Below are positions 11,274 to 21,193 of a stretch of DNA of 64,000 nt, piece by piece. Each line of letters begins with the position of its first letter. Within the stretch, counting starts at the first letter, position 1. The position numbers and the translations under genes were made by a program. The notes under the pieces are model-generated. The model saw only the letters and a program-made list of their open reading frames with translations. It was not told the origin of the DNA and ran no database searches. Source of the DNA: Raphanus sativus. Its lineage: Eukaryota > Streptophyta > Magnoliopsida > Brassicales > Brassicaceae. The stretch spans positions 11,654,668-11,718,667 of the forward strand of contig NC_079519.1 of assembly GCF_000801105.2 (NCBI RefSeq), written 5' to 3'.

Positions 11274-12632
11274 TGATATACCATGGATTTTACTCGTTTT
11301 TAACCATGGTATACTAGTATTTTATTATATATTTAATATGTTTTCTAGCCTGTTAGGTATGTTTTCAGGTTCAGAAGCATTTTGTGAGAAAGTGATGTTT
11401 TTGGAGCATTTTAGAGTGCAAGAGATGATACACCCGAGTTGACCATTCAAGACTAAGTCGGAAGTCAACATTGCGATTATAATCGATCGATACTCATCTT
11501 TAGTTGTCGATCGATGTAGCTAAGAAGATCCGCGTACTAGAAGATTATAATCGATCGATACACATTCAATGTTGTCAATCGATATCGAGGACGAAATGGT
11601 TTAGCCGACTACTTCACCAAGACTTCACCAATATTCGAGATTGCCCCTGACGAGTTTTTAACCTAATGGAAATGCTTAAATATTCATGCTAAGTGTTTTT
11701 GACGGCAACCTTGAACCTTCGAAAGAAGCAAGCTTTTAACAACCCTCAAAGCAGAGAGTGTGAGAGAGAGACTAGAGTTTTATTTGTTTGAGAGATATTG
11801 GAGAGATTTCTCATCTCCTTTTGTATTTCTACTTTATTCTATCTATGCAATTCTTTCATCTATCTATTGTTATGAATTGTTTAGCTATGTCTGAGTAGCC
11901 TACTTGTTAGATCTAGGGTTTAAATAGGTTTGTGGGATTAGCCCCAAACTATAATTGCTAAGTTGTGATACTCATCAAATGGATTGCACCCTATGCTTGT
12001 TTTAGATTAGCTAACTAGAACATAGATCACTAGGATCTTTGATTATCTTGAATTATCCATTTGAGCTTGCCTGTCTCCTGTTGAGAAGAACGACAGTTCC
12101 TCCTTGAGACCTTGTGGTCATATTCGGCTCGTGCCTAGGCAGATCTAGAAGCCGTCGATCTATATCCCGATAGGTGAATCGATCGATGCTGCGAAAGGTG
12201 CATCGCTCGATATCTCAAAAGGATATCGACCGACTCTTTTTCTGTGTCATCATGCGAAAGGTGTGGCCAGAGATCTAGATATTTTAACCAGTAATACTTC
12301 ACTTGAGTTAAGCGGCTGAGATCTATAGTATCATGCAAGCAACTTGTTAAAGCATTTATAGAGATTATAATCTCCATTCCTGAATAGAAACCCTATGTCT
12401 AGCACTCTTTATCACATTTAAACAACCCATCATATTGTTAGTTAGAGCAACTACCTTGCTCATTTTAGTAATTGTTATTTTCATTTCTATCATATAAACC
12501 AACCTTGCCTAGGATTGATTAGTAGATTTTATTTAATTGGTTCCCTAGCTCCTCGTGATTCGATCCCTAAGTACTATAGATGTACCTCTTATTTGAGAAA
12601 GTAAGCTCTACTGAGTAATTTAAACACTATCA
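11274..12632 (+). repeat. 3' LTR
   Basis: 1359 bp partner of the 5' LTR, TGATATACC to ACTATCA. Differences seen by eye include CCC/CTC, GAGC/AAGC, TCGATCG/TCAATCG and AATTACG/ATATTCG in the first 420 bp. This suggests a moderately old insertion. Confidence 0.92.
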
Positions 12633-12637
12633 TATCT

Positions 12638-13150
12638 CCACATGATTCAATCTTGCCATCAAATATAGCATATATTAGTGCTGAGACACCTATTGTGGAT
12701 ATTAATCGTATCATGCATTAAAGTGATGACACTACCACTTTGTAACCAACTATCTATGAAAAGGACCAAATGCCAACAAAAACCTCTTGCTTACTACTTT
12801 GGAATATGCTGCCCATGTATTCCACAATTTTACCAAAGATATGGAAAGTCTCCAATCTGAACCCGACATCAATTCTAGTGTAATTTTCTCCGTCAAACAT
12901 TACCAACAATGAGGTTCGAGAAACTACAGTTGTTGATCCTTTAACAACGGCTTCACAAATCTAGTGTATCTAAGAGTCCTTCTCGCTTCACACTGGTATA
13001 TGAGTTGTAGATGAAGTTGAGACAGAAACATCTAGTTCGCTCAGCATGACAAGGGGTGGAAGAGAAACAAAACCACATATAGAGTATCAATACATGGAAT
13101 AGAAGACGGTTCGAGGGAGAGGAAAGCATGGCTGTCGTGGTTATTATCAC
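12638..13150 (+). pseudogene. LINE ORF1-like remnant, 3' part
   Basis: Continues the remnant interrupted at 3059. The empty site would read AAGAGGTGTCT then CCACATGATT. Broken frames include SAETPIVDINRIMH and, near 13066-13135, PHIEYQYMEWKTVRGRGKHG, a basic carboxy end like that of plant LINE ORF1 proteins. Several stops are present. No matching ORF2 follows. Weak on its own, stronger as the continuation of 2729-3059. Confidence 0.5.
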
Positions 13151-14068
13151 TAGTTATTGTCTTTCATTGCATTGTTGGTTTTCTAGTCTCCACCTTTGTT
13201 GTTTCATAGGTTTGGGATTCAACTTGTCATGAAGCTTTGAAAATATATAATACATCTTGCCTTATCTTGTAGCCGTTTATGTTTTTAATTTGAAAGCATT
13301 AATTTTGTCAAAAACATGTTTAAAAGTTTGTGGAAGAGATGAAGCATGTATGCGATTTATTGAAGTTATGTTTGTTATTTTGCAATGTTCCTTGGATGTG
13401 ATGTTAAAAATTGTTGATTTCACGGATGATATGAATATCATATTACTGTTTTGAAAGTATTATGCATGTGTTCGCTTTGTAATTCATGATGTCTGAGCTG
13501 GTTGTTTTTTACCAACTAATTAGGCTTTTTATCTTCTATTATTCATTATTGTTTGTCGTGTTGGTTTTCGTGTAAAACTTTGTAATATGGTTAGATGGTA
13601 TAATTTCTTAAGAAATGCTGAATGAGAAATAGTTGTTTAAGTAGCTGAAAGTGAAAACGAAAACTCTAAACATGAAGTTAAAATAGAAGCAAGACCTCAA
13701 GTTTTAAAAGGAAGCACTAGCAATGCATGAGTTTCTTTGATATTGTCTCTGATCAAACGATGTTGATAAATTACTTCATTTGATATTATCTCTGATCAAA
13801 CGATGTCACTGATGTGGCACATTATTAGGGGCCTAAGGCTCTCCATATTAGTTATGTACGTCTGAGGCTTGAAAGTTTTGGTTGTTGTCATATGTGTTGA
13901 TTTCAGTGTCAATTTGCATCGTTTTGGTTTCATTGTTAGGTTCATGAGTTGAAAGGAGAGACATTTACTGTGAGTTCATTACCTGATTTTGAGTGTGATT
14001 ACGGGATTTACGTGTACTAGAAACATAATGAAGAAGGCTTTATGTGGCATTAGTGTTTAATTGTTGAT
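13151..14068. other. Unassigned AT-rich sequence
   Basis: No gene recognised. A short direct repeat (TGATATTRTCTCTGATCAAACGATGT, first copy near 13739, second near 13784) is the only structure I see. It ends at the target site of the LINE at 14085. Confidence 0.5.
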
Positions 14069-14084
14069 AAAGAATAACTTTGAT

Positions 14085-15299
14085 CTGTGGAGGTTGTTTG
14101 TACCCCTAAGAGCTGTGGAGGTCTCGGTCTTCGACGTCTGGACGCTTGGAATAAGGTTCTCTGCCTTAAGCTCATTTGGCTTCTCTTTACCTCTTCGGGA
14201 TCTCTATGGGTATCATGGGCTCGACACCACCATATTCGAACTGAGAACTTTTGGACTCTGGATCCTACTAGATCAGACAGTTGGATTTGGAAAAGCTTGT
14301 GTCAGCTTAGAGGTATTGCTCGTCAGTTTGTGATATGTGAAGTTGCGTCAGGTATCTCGGCAAGTTTTTGGGAAGACAATTGGACAGGACTTGGGCCGTT
14401 AATCTCGTTGGTTGGAGAGCTGGGACCAATGACATCAGGTCTCCAGCGTAGTGCAACCGTTTCGGAGGCACTGGTTAATGGATCATGGTGGCTGTCTGCA
14501 TCGAGGAGCCGGAACCGTGTCATATCTTTGCTGAAGGAAAGCCTACCAGATCCCCACCCGATAGCACAGTCTGAGGAAGAGGATGAATATAAGTGGAAAA
14601 TTGGGGCCAACACTCCAAAGGCATCGTTCTCCTCTGCTGATACTTGGGAGCATCTTTATAATACCCACCCTGAAATTAACTGGCATCAATCGGTTTGGTT
14701 TAAGGGTGTAATTCAGAAGCACACACTTGTTGTCTGGTTGGCAAAGCTTAACCGCCTAGCCACGAAGGAACGGATGCACCATTGGAACCCCCATGTCTCG
14801 TTGGACTGTGTGTTATGCTCAGGTCAGTGCGAAACTCGGCAACATCTATTTTTTGACTGCTCCTTTGCATCTCAGGTCTGGTCCTTCTTCTTCACTAGGC
14901 TTCATCTAGTTCCTCCAAACTTACTGGATGATGCTATAGAATGGTTGAAAGCTCCTACCAGAAACAAGAATGTAAATCTCATAGCCAAGCTAGCCTTTCA
15001 AGCTTCCAATGTGAACCGGCCTGCTTCTTCTATCATCGCTGAGATTCAGCTAATTATTAGAAGCAAACTCGCTATTCTGTCCCGGCAACAGAGAAATCTT
15101 CCTACCTCAGTCTCCTATCTTTTTACTTGGTTTGAACTCTTTTCTTAATTTAGCTTTGGCCCTTACTCATCTAGCTGGTCATGTGTGACCAAAGGCTGTC
15201 TGAGCTATAATCCTATGGGGAAATAGGTTTTTTATTTTTGGTTACTTGCTTTTGTAATTTTTCTTGTTATTGAATAAATGGAAATTTAAAGGGAAAAAA
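14085..15299 (+). mobile_element. 5'-truncated LINE with poly(A) and 16-bp target duplication
   Basis: AAAGAATAACTTTGAT occurs at 14069-14084 and again at 15300-15315, just past an A-rich tail (GGGAAAAAAAA), the signature of target-primed reverse transcription. The body contains only the carboxy end of ORF2 plus a ~150-bp 3' UTR, so reverse transcription stopped early. The duplication is perfect, but the A-run overlap makes its exact length uncertain by one or two bases. Confidence 0.92.
14087..15148 (+). pseudogene. LINE ORF2 C-terminal fragment (zf-RVT)
   Basis: Open for 353 codons from the truncation point but with no legitimate start (the first codon is GTG). The opening block VVCTPKSCGGLGLRRLDAWN is the typical W..VC.PK..GGLG.R.L..WN motif that follows the RT domain. 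Later, WFKGVIQKHTLVVWLAKLNR and CVLCSGQCETRQHLFFDC form the zf-RVT zinc-binding region (C..C...E...HLFF.C). Ends ..FTWFELFS at a stop. No RNase H domain follows, unlike the LINE at 24.9 kb, so it is a different LINE lineage. Unlikely to be expressed as a protein. Confidence 0.88.
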
Positions 15300-15315
15300 A
15301 AAGAATAACTTTGAT

Positions 15316-15977
15316 TTTAGTGTCAAAAATGGCTATTTATGTTTGAGTAGCTGTTTGTTTGCTTAAACATAGAGGCTAATATTTGAAATTTGTAGCTGTG
15401 CTAACTTATTATAGATGTTATATGAAGACATTTAAGTCGTTGTGATTTTGGGATTAGGCTTTTTTGCTATGAGTCATGTGTGACATTTTTGTAATTGTGT
15501 GACCTAATATAAACAAGAGATGTTACGTGTCAAAAATACTCCATGGAGTAAAAAAGAGAGAAAAGTATTAATTTTGAATTATTACATTCATTAACCAAAT
15601 TTCGAATTTAAATTAAAAAATAATAATTTTCGGAAATATAAAAATATTAAATGTATTAGTCTAATTAAGATTTTAATTTTGTATGTAAAATATAAGACAC
15701 AATTTTAGATTACAATATAAAATAATAACATTTGTTAGTCCTTTACCTTATGTATAACACTTATTAAAAATGATAAATTTTATTCTCTTGCTCATTTTAA
15801 ACCTATTTTTTACAAAAATTTAAATTTAAAATAAATAAATATTAAATTATGTAGTATACACATAAATAATATGAACTATCACGAGAAGTTAAAAAAAACT
15901 AAATATATATCTAAATATAATAATGTAAAAAAAATATTTATGTTTCTATGTCTAAATTATTAAAATAACAAAATAAT
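15316..15977. other. AT-rich spacer
   Basis: Very AT-rich, with no open frame or repeat I can assign. Ends at the target duplication of the first telomere-like MITE. Confidence 0.5.
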
Positions 15978-16400
15978 GGGGCTCAAAAATACCACTATGA
16001 AGATATCATTACTCGTCTTTACCACCACTAAAAACACATTTTCAAAATATCTTATTTATTAAAAAGTTAAAGACTCTTATATCCTTGTTCTTATATGTTT
16101 TTCGAAATTCTAACCTCAAATTCTAAATACCTAAACTCCCAACTCTAAACCCTAAATCATCAATTCTAAACCCTAAATCCTAATCTCTATACCCTAAATT
16201 CAATACCTTAAACCCTAAACCCTAAACCTCAACTATAAACTCTAAACCCTAAACTATATACCCTAAACCTTAAAACATCAAATCTAAACTCCTAGATCCT
16301 AAACCTTCAAATCTAAACCCTTCATTAAAAATAGTGGTAGAAGTGGTTAGTGTAAACATGAAAAGTAGTACTATAAAAATGGTATTTTGGGCAATTTCCC
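15978..16400 (-). mobile_element. Telomere-like MULE-type MITE, copy 1 (inverted)
   Basis: 423 bp, flanked by CAAAATAAT (15969-15977) and CAAAATGAT (16401-16409), a 9-bp duplication with one mismatch. Left end GGGGCTCAAAAATACCACT and right end AAAAATGGTATTTTGGGCAATTTCCC are imperfect inverted repeats. The interior (16110-16320) is a degenerate array of CCCTAAA-like units. It is the reverse orientation of copies 2 and 3. A 9-bp duplication points to the Mutator superfamily (inference from family knowledge). Confidence 0.8.
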
Positions 16401-16409
16401 CAAAATGAT

Positions 16410-16845
16410 ATAAAATATTCTTTTAAAACATATTTATATGTAGGATTTTTTCAGATTTAAATATTAAATGATATTACAAATATATGTATGGGTGTTTGGC
16501 GCACCTGAGTTAGATACTTTGATTTTTGGATGTTTTGATATAAAATAAGAAAAAAAATTGTAGGACAAATGGATTTGATACACAAAAATTTAATGTCAAG
16601 ACCAACACTACATATTAGTACGACATTAGATTTTGATCCGCACTTAGACATGGAAATACTATTTATTTATTTTTTTAATTTATGCAACATATATTTTAAC
16701 ATTATTTTGATAAGTAAAGTTTAAACATTTTAGTTTTACTGTATTTAAAAACTATATAATTATATTATTTTATTTATTTTAAATATAAAAATTATATATT
16801 ATTTAATTTATTTTTAAATTATTTCAATTCTTTTTTAAATCATAT
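16410..16845. other. AT-rich spacer
   Basis: Mostly A/T with no convincing gene. The next recognisable sequence is the LINE pseudogene from about 16846. Confidence 0.5.
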
Positions 16846-19142
16846 TTTGGAGAATCCTCGAGGGTCTAAGATTCAAGTCTTTGGATTTATACATGAGTGT
16901 TTGAATAGTAAGATTAATGGTTGGACTTTTATGTTTTTCATTAAAGGAGGAAAGGAAATGATCACTAAATAAGTGGTTACATCCCTATCTAATCATGTTA
17001 TGTCCTGTTATCGTTTACCAAAAGGAACCGTCAAGAAACTGACGAGTGCGGTAGCACAACTCTGGTCAAGCCCGGGTGGTAGTATAAAAAGACTACATTG
17101 GAAATCATGGAATAAAGTTTGTCTAAATAAGGAAGGAGGTATGGGTTTTAAAGACCTCATTGATTTTATTACAATGCTTGAAAAACAGCTATGGCGTTTG
17201 ATTGAGAGACCAAATACTTTGTTCTCCCGAGTTTCTAAAGGACGGTACTTTAGGAATACCTCACCCTTGGAACCGACCCGTTCTTACTCTCCGTCATATA
17301 GCTGATAGAGTATTGTATCAGTTAGATCTCTAGTAAGCAAATGACTAATTAAAAGAGTGGGATCAGGAACATCTATCACTGTATAGAATGACCCATGATT
17401 CTCAACCACCCTCCTGAGACCGGCAAATAAAAATCAACATAATAGTTACCCATTCCTTACAGTTGACTCTCTTATTAATCCAGTTTCACGAAGAATACGC
17501 AGGCAATTCGGGATTTAGTGGATCCCGATAACGAAAAAGTAATAGAAAGTATACCTCTGAGTAGAAATCATATGATAGATAGGGATGGATGGCATTTCAC
17601 AAAATGTGGAAAATACACGGTCAAATGAGGCTACCAAGTCTAACGGGTTTACCCAGATAAAGAGAGACCTATAGTAATGTCCGGACCCACAGTGGATTTA
17701 ATTAAGGCTTTCTGCTGGAAAGTACGGTTCCCACCAAAGATTAAACATTTTTTGTGGCAACTAGTGTCAGGGTGTACTGCAGTAAAGCAAAAATTTAGCT
17801 GCCCGAGGGTTACAAGGGGACATTTGTTGTGACAAATGTGGAAATTCCAAGGAATCGATAAACTATGTGTTTTTTTAATGTCCTCCAGCGCATCAGGTTT
17901 GGGCGTTATCAAAGATACCTTTCAACCCATAAATTTTTCCCACTCCTTCTCGCTTCACAAACATGGATCATCTTTTCTGGAGAGTTCACCTGAAAAATGG
18001 ACGATGATCAATTTGCATGGATACTATGTTACATTTGGAAAGGAAGAAATAAGAGAAATTGCCAAAAATACCATTTTCATAGTACCACTTTTCATGTTTA
18101 CACTAACCACTTTTACCACTACTTTTAATGAAGGGTTTAGATTTGAACGTTTAGGATTTAGGGTTTAGATTTTATGTTTTAGGGTTTAGATTTGATGTTT
18201 TAGGGTTTAGGATATAAAGTTTAGGGTTTAGAGTTGAGGATTTAGGGTTTATAGTTGAGGTTTCAGGGTTTAGGGTTTAGGATATTGAATTTAGGGTATA
18301 TAGTTTAGGGTTTAGGGTTTAGAGTTGTAGATTTAGGGTTTAGGGTTTAGAATTGGGGGTTTAGGATTTAGAATTTTGGATTAAAATTTTGAAAAGCATA
18401 TAAAAACAAAGATATAAGAGTCTTTAACATTTTAATAAATAAGGTATTTTTGAAAATGTGTACTTAGTGGTGGTAAAGATGAATAATGGTACCTTCAAAG
18501 TGGTATTTTTGAAAATTCCCCAAGAAATAACAAGGTTTTTAATATCTTGGATATGAGTTCTAGGGAAACGCTCAAATTTGCGGAGATTAAATCCACGCTT
18601 TGGGCAGAGGCACAAGTGTTGAAAACACAAACGACAGTTCCAAATGTAGAGACCTTGAATATACCATCATTTTCGAACGTTGGTGTTTTTCAGATGGTTC
18701 TTGGAAAGAGAACGAAGTCTTTTCAGGACAAGGTTGGTATAGTACTCTTCAAGGCTATGAAGGTTTATTGGGAGCAAGGAACGTAAAGACTAGCCTCTCC
18801 CCTCTCTACTCAGAGATGGAAGCATTACTTTGGACCATGGAATGTATGAAAAATTTATGTCAGTATCGGATCACATTTACAACAGATTGTTCTTAATTGG
18901 CGAAGATTGTTTCGGAACCAGAAGAATAATCTGCTTTTACAAGTTATTTGGCAGATATCAAATCCTTCCAGAATTTTTTTTTCAACTCGAAGATCATTCA
19001 TGTACCTCGAACAGAGAATCGGAAGGTGGACATCGTAGCATAAAGTGTCAAGAAACAACCGTCTTTGGTCGTTCACATGGATGCAGAGCTAGCAGTGTGG
19101 ATCACAGAGTCAATATGATTGTGTTTCGATGATAACAAAAGA
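16846..19142 (+). pseudogene. LINE ORF2 pseudogene (RT end, zf-RVT, RNase H), split by a MITE
   Basis: Close relative of the intact LINE on the opposite strand at 24.9-32.0 kb. Matching blocks in order are NHVMSCYRLPKGTVKKLTSA (~17000), HWKSWNKVCLNKEGGMGFKD, LWRLIERPNTLFSR, RYFRNTSPLEP, a zf-RVT region near 17820 (CCDKCGNSKES), WAEAQVLKTQTTVPNVETLN (after 18600), FSDGSWKENE and QGWYSTLQGYEGLLGARNV (RNase H), and the final ITESI at ~19117. Many stops and frameshifts, and the 5' half is missing. Removing the MITE at 18053-18521 with one copy of its duplication restores the local reading WKGRNNKVFN, so the MITE jumped into an already integrated LINE. Confidence 0.9.
18053..18521 (+). mobile_element. 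Telomere-like MULE-type MITE, copy 2
   Basis: 469 bp with a perfect 9-bp duplication AAGAAATAA (18044-18052, 18522-18530). Starts GAGAAATTGCCAAAAATACC and ends GGTATTTTTGAAAATTCCCC, inverted repeats of each other. The interior 18125-18365 is TTTAGGG/TTTAGGATTTAG-type telomere-like repeat. Nearly identical in sequence to copy 3 at 53224. Confidence 0.9.
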
Positions 19143-19427
19143 AATATGTATTATATTGATTAATTGTGTGTAATATATTTATATATAATAGATTTTATAT
19201 TATAAAACTTACTTTATTTCAATTTATTGACTCTAATATTTTATTTATATAAGACTTAATCGATGTCAATTTAAACCAGTCATAATATTTGTAAATGGAT
19301 ACAAAACATTTATCTTTTTAGTGTCTAATAGATTGGTTCTATTTTGTTTTAGTATTTTTTTTTTGTTTTTTTTAGTTTATTCATGGAATATCGGTCTGAA
19401 AACATTTGAAGGTGTAGATTTATTTGT
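19143..19427. other. AT-rich spacer
   Basis: Nothing recognised; lies between the LINE end and the hAT-type element. Confidence 0.5.
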
Positions 19428-19435
19428 CTACTGTT

Positions 19436-20642
19436 TAGAGATGTCAATCATGGACCTGGACCGCGGGTCTGGCCCGTAAAGAACTGTCGCGGGACGGGAT
19501 TGGGCCGAGATTTTACAGACCCGCAAATTAGCGGGCTTTGCGGGACGGGTCTTTGCGGGACTGGGTCTTTTGCGGGACGGGACGATGCGGGTCTGCGGGA
19601 TTACAAAGACCCGCATTTTTTTCCTTTTCAATTTTTGTTTTACCTAAAAAAAATAAAAAAGAGTGAAAAAGGTAATTTATATGACTTTCCTCGGAAAAAA
19701 GAAAAAAGCTTCAGCAATGATGATTCGAGCTCCGACGATGATGTTTTGAGCTCCATTAGTGTTTTAATTTGGTGTTTTTTATTAATTTTGGGATTAGCAG
19801 CTTAGATTTGGTGTTTGATTATATTTAGTTTTTGTTCATTAAAACTAAAAAATTGGTTATGAACTTAGGAGTTATAAGCTAATGAAAAACATATTCTGAA
19901 ATTATCTTTAATTGGTACGTAAATATGTTTGAATGTGACAAAATTAACTATAACTATTTTATTTGGTTAACATGAACAAGACTAAGCTCTGATCAAAGCG
20001 GTAACGAGAATAAGCTATGGTTAGAGCCTTGATCGACTAAGCTATTTAATTCTATAACAATGATGTCGTTCAGCTGAAAGAGTTAGTCTTGTTACTGATT
20101 AGAGCCTTCTTCGATATGTATTTTATTCTTCATGTTCTCTCGTTACTTATCATTGTTATCTTGTTACATCAATAGAATAGAATATACATTAACATCTCAT
20201 TTTTACATGTACTTTTTGTTTGGTTATGACTTCATATATATATATATATATATATAATCATCTCATGTTCTATATGCACTTTTAATAGAGAAAATATGCA
20301 TAATATATAACAGACTTTGAAGAATTTGCATTGTAAACATTTCAGGTATATTAATTATGTGAACTTGGTTATGTAGGAGAGCAGCCTGAGGCATCTTAGA
20401 ACAGCATGCAGCATCAGGAAGTGTTCTGGAGCGGCGTGCAGTGTCAAGCATGATCGGATACATTACATTAACGTATGTCCCGCGGGACAGCCCGTAAAGG
20501 AGTGTGCAATTTGCGGTACGGGCTTGGGACGACCTTTTGGAGACCGCAGCCCGCGCGGGCCTGACCCGCCGTGACCCGCAAAGAGATGAGCCCGCTGCGG
20601 TACGGGACGGGACGGGACGGATCAACCTGTTTGACAACAGTA
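19436..20642. mobile_element. Non-autonomous hAT-type element, GC-rich ends
   Basis: Terminal inverted repeats TAGAGATGTCAA (left) and, reading inward from the right, TACTGTTGTCAA. Flanked by CTACTGTT (19428-19435) and GTACTGTT (20643-20650), an 8-bp duplication with one mismatch, typical of hAT. Both subterminal regions are unusually GC-rich with repeated GCGGGACGGG-like units, which stand out from the AT-rich interior. No transposase is visible. It ends ~550 bp upstream of the MAP65-3 start codon, so it may lie in its promoter. Confidence 0.7.
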
Positions 20643-20833
20643 GTACTGTTGTTCCAAAAAAAAAGAAGATTCCACTCGAAGCGCGATGCAGAGGATTGCA
20701 AACTAATATTTGAAATTCAAAAGATAGAAAAGAAATAAGGAAGAGCTGATTTGGTAACGGACGGAAATTCCAAATCTAATAGTTATCATCATCCCTCTAC
20801 TCTCTCTCTTCTTCACATCGACCTTTATCATCC

Positions 20834-20844
20834 TTCAACGGCTA
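20834..20844 (+). promoter_or_regulatory. Candidate MSA (mitosis-specific activator) element
   Basis: TTCAACGGCTA matches 10 of 11 positions of the MSA consensus YCYAACGGYYA, the site bound by three-repeat MYB (MYB3R) factors in G2/M genes. A second AACGG core (GTAACGGAC) lies near 20754. Position ~350 bp upstream of the ATG of a cytokinesis gene fits. Function is inferred, not shown. Confidence 0.6.
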
Positions 20845-20847
20845 TTT

Positions 20848-20867
20848 TCTCTCTCTCTCTCTCTCTC
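20848..20867 (+). repeat. CT microsatellite in MAP65-3 leader
   Basis: Pure (TC)n run followed by a C-run, next to further CT-rich sequence. CT-rich tracts near transcription starts are common in plant genes. Confidence 0.7.
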
Positions 20868-21020
20868 CCCCCTCTCTACAGAAACTTCGATCTAGGGTTT
20901 TAAATTGTTCCTCTATTTCGAAAATCTACAGCGGCAATCTGATCGATCTACTAGCAACAGAGAGATCAAACATTTAAATTGATCAGCTCTGGAGAGCATA
21001 CGAGAAATCTCTAGTTACAG

Positions 21021-21174
21021 GCAAGCGTTCTCTCTCGCTCATTGATTTATTTTGAAATGTAAAAATCGATTTCATTGCTTACTTAATTCAATTGGCTGAT
21101 TTAGATGTATGGGAATGGTTAGCGAATCTCCGGTTTCCTTTTTGGGAATGACATAAGAGTTTCCTCCTTTACAG
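21021..21174 (+). other. Candidate 5' UTR intron with GC donor
   Basis: TTACAG|GCAAGC at 21020/21021 and CTCCTTTACAG|GAAGAAG ending at 21174 would define a GC-AG intron in the leader, 20 bp before the ATG. The acceptor is convincing and the donor is inferred. Confidence 0.45.
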
Positions 21175-21193
21175 GAAGAAGAAGCATTTCGAA

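Larger units (their letters stand above)
3060..12632 (+). mobile_element. Non-autonomous LTR retrotransposon (gag-protease, no RT/IN)
   Basis: Two near-identical LTRs (3060-4417 and 11274-12632, roughly 97-98% alike by eye) flank an internal region with a tRNA-Asp primer site, a gag domain, an aspartic protease motif, long SID-rich and coiled-coil sequence and a polypurine tract. The flanks are TGTCT (3055-3059) and TATCT (12633-12637), a 5-bp duplication with one mismatch. No reverse transcriptase, RNase H or integrase motif is visible in any frame, so mobilisation would need enzymes from a partner element. The primer-site type and the conserved GGGAGGCAACCCA block downstream of the ORFs suggest the Athila/Tat branch of Ty3/gypsy (inference). 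It is inserted in the LINE ORF1-like remnant. Confidence 0.9.

Noticed and set aside
16100..18370. True telomere or chromosome-end sequence
   Set aside because: Arrays are short, degenerate, occur in both orientations and have 9-bp duplications; they belong to a MITE.
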